64,000 bases of DNA, taken from NCBI GenBank assembly GCA_963969345.1, contig OZ017770.1:71246-135245 (forward strand), given 5' to 3'. Origin of the DNA: Turbatrix aceti (Eukaryota; Nematoda; Chromadorea; Rhabditida; Panagrolaimidae). Shown piece by piece: positions 58,737 to 64,000 of this stretch (positions are counted from its first letter, which is position 1; every line of letters starts with the position of its first letter). A program made the position numbers and the translations under genes. Under the pieces are notes generated by a model, which saw only the letters and a list, made by a program, of their open reading frames with translations, did no database searches and was not told the DNA's origin.

Positions 58737-61545
58737 TCAGATAACATTAGAACTTTTGTTTTTGTAGTAGTCCGTCAAACGGTAACGAATTGTTTTAATG
58801 GCAGCAACAAGATTACCAATTTCTTGGCGCAGCTGTATGTAGTGGGTATCCGCAAGGCAACGTCCGACGTATGTTCGGATTCTTCCTTCCACCTGAATTT
58901 AATTAATGCAAAGTAAAAGTAAATCGGTGGTTGTGAAAAATAAACATACATGAATCTGCTCAGCTTCGCTATCTGCGGCGTTTAGACGGTTCACATACAG
59001 TTCGATATCGTTATAAATGCGATCCAACTTCTTCGATATATCGTCATAGTGTTTGTATAGCCGCTATAATTATATTTTTTAATCCGTTTGACAAGAAAAC
59101 AACTTACAATTTCTTCTTGAAAAAAATCATCAGCGACTTTTGCATCAGAAACACTTTTGTAGCGTTCAAGGTAATTTTTGTTAGGTTTAACATCCATTTT
59201 AATCAAGTTGATAGCTTTTTGCACAGATAGTACACTAATGTCAAGCAAGTGAAGTGCTTTGGCATCCATTCCATCGCCGTTAATAAATTCTGGGGATTCA
59301 TAAAATGCTGCTGCTCTTTGCGAAGAAACACCCAAATTTATATCCGACGACGTTGTACTGCTGCCACTTCGAATGTTGATGCCACTATCTGCATTCTTTG
59401 CAGGAGGTGATTCACATGTGTTCGATTTAGGAGATTCATCTTTCGGGGAATTTTGCTGAACTAATTGAGTTTCTATTTTGATGCGGGGGACATCATTACA
59501 ACAGGCACTCTTATCGTCAGTGATCGCCATCATTGACAATCGATTTTCCGATTTTTTAGATCTCAATGAAATCTTTTCAATCGACGATAAAATAGCAGTA
59601 TTAGCGGGAACAATAGGCATCAAATTTTTTTCTGCAGTTGCTTCATTCTTGATCTTCTTAGACTTTCGTTGCTCTTCTTTAACTTTTTTTTGATCAGAAT
59701 GAGCTGTTTCATCGCTCTTTGAGCTAGATTTTTTACGTCTGGATGTATTTGATGCAGACGTTTTTGAGTCATTCTTAGAAATATCGTTTGCACTGATTTT
59801 TGCTTTATGACTTGACGCAGGTGAAGATGTTTTCGAGGTTTGAGACTTACTGGTATCATGCAATGAAAAACTGCTGCAGTTTGAAGTTTTCGTTATAGTG
59901 CTGCTTTCTTTCAATCTTTGACCCGTTTGTGGTTTTTCATCAGTGACTTTGACAGTTTCGCGAACAGTGTCACGCGCCTTGGTGTGCTTGTGCCCCGATT
60001 GATTTTTGTAATCTTTTTCGCCAACAGAAGCAATCGTTTTTTCGTTAGACGCAGTAGAAACATGTCGAGAAGGTTGCGAAGATTTTTTGATATCCGTTTC
60101 TGTGGATCGCTTTGTTGATCTAAAAAGCGTTTTCTTTATTTTTTCTATTACTCGAGCTTGTTAAAACATACGTCGAAGAATGATCATTTTCGGCGGCATT
60201 ATAGCATTTTTTGTTTGGGGGACCATCATCTTTAAATAATAAATCTATTTTTCGCTTTGATGGTGTAAAAATGTTGGACTCAACCCGTTGTGTAGGGCGC
60301 TCTCCCGGACTTGGCGAACTGAAAGCACTGGTATCCGTCTCATCGGGTGACGTAGTTGTAGAATGACTCATAGTCGGCGTTGCCTGTTGGTTAGTTCGGT
60401 GAGATGTCCGCATGGCTGTTCTGTTGTTAGAGCGAATTGGAGCAAAATCAGCTAAACTTTCTTCGGTGGAATCAGAGCAAAGTGGTAGAACGCGCAATTT
60501 TTCCTGGGTTGTGGAGTGCAGCCAGTTGGTTTTGACACTCGGCAAGGAACATGGCAAAAGCGTGAGTCGAGACGAAGCAGTGCTAACGTCAGCGACCTGG
60601 CAAAAAATAGCGTCATTAGTGGCATTAATGTTTCATAATAATAACGTGCATACCTCATGTACGACTTCGCACACTTTCTTTCTAGCAATTTCTGACGTGA
60701 AACCCGATGGCAAATTAGACCGCAAAATGTTAAAAATAGCGTCTTCGTGTGTCAAAAAGTTGCCGCTTGCAATACAATTAATGACGTGTTCACGCAGCTC
60801 CAGATTTGTATTGCGACGGACAGGTGTATTTATTGGTGTTACGGAGATTACACTTTTTATCATTGTAGTATTTTTCTCTTTCTTCTCCTGTTCGGTTTTC
60901 TTCGAAAAACTTTTTTCTGTCGTACGGCGAAATTCGTGGCGATTTTCAGGCTTACGAGCACTTGTTGTTGACCCTTGTAAAATCTAAACAAGATATATTA
61001 TGCATGTGTATTTTTTTCATGAACTATCTGTCAATACTAACCTGAGTTCGAAACTTGCTATTCTCTATTTCTAACGTTTTGGACACCTCTTGTGCTTTTT
61101 GTTTGCTAGATTCCAGAGTGTGCTGCGTTGGTTTCACTTGGGCTCGAGTGGATACCAGAGCAAGATCATCATAACAGTTTTCTTCATCGTTGCACACGAT
61201 ATGTAGGCTATCACCCGTTACCCGTTGAATAAAACAATCAAATTTAATTGCTGAACTACCAGTTTCAACGTGAAAACTCAAACCCTGAAAGCGAAAGTAT
61301 GAAACAATTTTTTAAACCACTTTTTAACAAACCTGTGAATTGACTTGAACAATTACCGGCAAATTTTTATCCGCGGCATCTAACAAATTATTTAAACAAT
61401 CTTCAGTAAGCTTCACGGAGACAGCTTGTTGGCCTTGTGAGTGACTCCTTTTTAGCTTTGAGTCATGAGGCAGATTACATGGAAATCTGGTGGTTTGTTC
61501 TTCACTGATACCCAAAGCATGCTGAGGTGTTATGTGTCTTAGCAT
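58737..61545 (-). CDS. ELL: RNA polymerase II elongation factor ELL
   Basis: Seven exons (61545-61333, 61284-61042, 60983-60654, 60596-60172, 60119-59108, 59063-58950, 58892-58737), all phase-consistent, give 830 residues. The N-terminal ELL domain (about 40-230) has VSVKLTEDCLNNLLDAADKN, FDCFIQRV and the winged-helix-like LELREHVINCIASGNFLTHEDAIFNIL. A long Ser/Thr/Lys-rich disordered middle (about 290-700) carries basic clusters (KKLKKSKR-like). The C-terminal occludin/ELL domain (about 720-830) has YLERYKSVSDAKVADDFFQEEI, then RLYKHYDDISKKLDRIYNDIE and LRQEIGNLVAAIKTIRYRL. ELL suppresses polymerase II pausing and works in the super elongation and little elongation complexes in the nucleus. 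Size is between human ELL2 (640) and fly Su(Tpl) (1059). Confidence 0.87.
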
Positions 61546-64000
61546 CGACCCTTAACGGAGAAAACGTGATAAATCGTATGCACACTACAGCGTATTCGCG
61601 ATTTATAATCATCGAGACTAGACACGTAAATACACTTGAAAAACAAATGCATATAAAAAATATGTTTGTTATCTTTATAATATTCAATATATCACGCATT
61701 CCTATGGGCAACATATAAACACAAAAAAATTATGATGTAAGAAGATAAAAAAACTTGCATTAAAGCCCTAATACTGCGTTCATTATTTAAAGTCACACAC
61801 TACTTGAACTATTTTTTATAGATGTTCAATAAAAACGAAACTAGGTGAGTTATTGATTACAGATGGGTGCATAAAAAAAGATTTAACGATAATTTTTGCT
61901 AGTGTATTTCATGAACAACTAAAGGAGAAGACTATTCGGATTAGTTCAATGGATTTACGAGACATGTATACACACGGTTGAGTGGCAGAGGCATTGACTA
62001 GTGAGATAAACGTGAATTCTGCACATATTTTGGATTGAAAAACCCAGGCATATCTGCATGCAGTCCATTACCAATTTCTTTGTTTCCATTATATGCAATA
62101 CATCTGCGCTCACCAGCTCAATTTGCGCAAAAACAAAAAAAAAGACAGTCATGTTTAAAGGCAATCAGCGTACAATGAGAAACGTCAGAGAGCAGCGTTT
62201 GCTATTATTAGAATTGTGAGCAAATTTTTACGCTCCCCCCTATTACGCCATCAGATAGTCCTTGCATTTTTTAAATGAATATAATACATACAAGCAAATC
62301 CATGTTTTCATGAGTTTTTTTCCTGATATGGTATAATATGTACGAGATCAATGAAATAAATGAAATGAAATACGATAATAGGTTTTAGTAAAACACAGCA
62401 ACATATCGCTTTTATTAAAAGAAATGAAAGAAATTGGGTTCAAAAAAACAAAGATAAACTTATAACTTCTGCCAACCGCGGAATGAAAAATTGTGAACAA
62501 CGAAAACTTGCACAATGTATAGGAAAACTATCAAAAGCATCGTTCAGTTTATTGCCTGACACTGGGCAGTAGTAAGAAAATATTAGGCAAGCAAAAATCA
62601 CTAAACTAACTCGTGATTATGAGTATTGACTACTACGAGTTTTCCACATCATGCAGTCAAGTCCCTCTCCTATTTTACACTTAACGATCGCAATCGATAA
62701 AGGAATTGCGTTGTCTGCTCAAGACTACTACCAGTATATATTTTTCAACTCATTTCATTGTAAGTTAACAGAGCGTGCAACATTGTTTTTTTTACCACCT
62801 TGTTAAGAAAATGAATGCCGCTGTAACAGATGTAGAGTGTCAAACAACCGTGAAATATTACATGAAAAATTCATGGCTTTACTCCTAAAAGTAGTGAAAT
62901 CTGTAAATTAATATATTATTATTCGAATCAAAAAAAAAACTATCAACAAATTCAAAGCAAATCCAAAACACAGCATTGTTTGAAAGGTGAATTCTGTTAA
63001 CTTAACATGCATTGAAAAATAGAGACAGAGAGAGAATAAGAGACGCAAAATGAGAGAAAGAAAAAAAAGAACGATTGGTATTTGTCGTCAGTTATCGATG
63101 TATACAGAGTTTGCACACTCGCTCGCATATGAATCCAGAGCAGACAGCCATTTTTTTGGCCAGTCCCACTGGCTTAAACCTCACATACAGAATAAAAAAA
63201 GAGCAATAAAATCGTTCGCACTACACCACCACCACACAACCAACCACATCGTCGTTTCTCCCTCTCCGTCTCTCTCCTTTCAAAAGCTCAGTAACCTGTC
63301 AGCATCGATGCTGGTAGTAATGCAGGCCTAGCTGTATATACATGCTCATCAATCCCCACAGGTTTGGTAACAATGAGCTGCAAGCTTGGGATAATAATGC
63401 ACAATCGTTTTGTATCACAAGTGCTAAAAAAAAGATTGTGATACATTATCGATTTTGTGGAAACATGGTGCAGATGAAAAACATGCTGAATCAACAAAAC
63501 CTGATTATGAGAATCAGATATCAGGTTAATATATTTTAATAAAATATCACGTAATCGAGGGGGCACATTGAATTGGAAGTAAGGATCTCTGAAAGCATAA
63601 ATTACAATGAAGAGCATAACAACAGTCTATACTTTTTTCGTGTTGCTTGCGTGTCATTAACCGGTTGATAAATAACGCCTTGAGGAATCAAACAATCTGG
63701 TGACGGAGTAGAGAAACAAAAATAAAGAGGAAAATGAACGTATGGAGTAAAATAACAGCATTGATTGGAAACCAAAACTACGATATTGAACACCGATTCT
63801 TTTTGTCGTCGCAAAACTGCTGGAAGAACCTGAATGTGGTAAATAAATAACTTCCACATCATGATGCTTAATGAAACCATGATTGTTCCATAAATGTGCA
63901 TCACACTGATTTATTAAAATGTGATGCATCGAAACGAAAAAAACATTGCACATATACATTTGCTTAAGTTCCTCGTATGTTAAAGTGTTTACCACCATTT
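61546..64000. other. ELL upstream region and window end, no clear gene
   Basis: AT-rich. It should contain the ELL promoter. A GA-rich run (63022-63080) and a CACCA/CTCTC-rich stretch (63225-63290) are the only compositional features. A minus-strand frame at 63605-63904 is hydrophobic with Cys, Tyr and Pro-rich parts (VFNIVVLVSNQCCYFTPYV, FSTPSPDCLIPQGVIYQP). It might be an exon of a membrane protein that continues past the window, but splice partners could not be confirmed. Confidence 0.4.

Overview
The window is eukaryotic and most likely nematode. The evidence is compact genes with mostly 39-60 bp GT-AG introns, TTTTCAG-type acceptors placed a few bases upstream of start codons (trans-splicing style), and a giant extracellular gene whose domain plan matches nematode DIG-1/mesocentin. 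No spliced-leader RNA, tRNA or rRNA gene was recognised, and species and clade cannot be fixed from the sequence alone.

Layout. 1-2.57 kb has no supportable gene. About 2.6-45.1 kb is one plus-strand gene, a dig-1/mesocentin homologue. I modelled it as 35 exons that stay phase-consistent across all 34 introns, giving a secreted protein of about 11,218 residues. Its order is: signal peptide; sushi/Cys-rich and EGF modules; seven Ig and eleven FN3 domains; an EGF; a first array of about 28 near-identical 432-bp (144-residue) repeats inside a 13.2-kb exon; two VWA-like domains; a 3-kb repeat-filled intron; a second array of about 21 of the same repeats inside a 9.9-kb exon; three more VWA-like domains; FN3, Cys-rich and EGF modules; and a short tail. 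One intron carries a very young, internally deleted LTR retrotransposon. Another carries a hAT-like MITE.

46.3-61.5 kb is ordinary gene-dense sequence. It holds a METTL18/HPM1-like methyltransferase (+), calpain-7 (-), an RD3 homologue (+), cysteine string protein DNAJC5 (-), EME1 (-), mitochondrial ATP synthase gamma (+) and the elongation factor ELL (-). These genes serve unrelated pathways; this is not an operon. EME1 and ATP synthase gamma share a 261-bp divergent promoter. RD3 and calpain-7 are also divergent, with a MITE between them. RD3 has a candidate RFX/X-box plus TATA just upstream. 57-58.7 kb is repeat-rich and holds nested MITE-like elements and a 200-N gap. 61.5-64 kb is mostly non-coding.

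The most unusual content is the pair of homogenised giant repeat arrays in dig-1, with higher-order structure, synonymous haplotypes and visible A/B recombinants. A second theme is a set of short hAT-like elements, each built around a different iterated GC-rich word.
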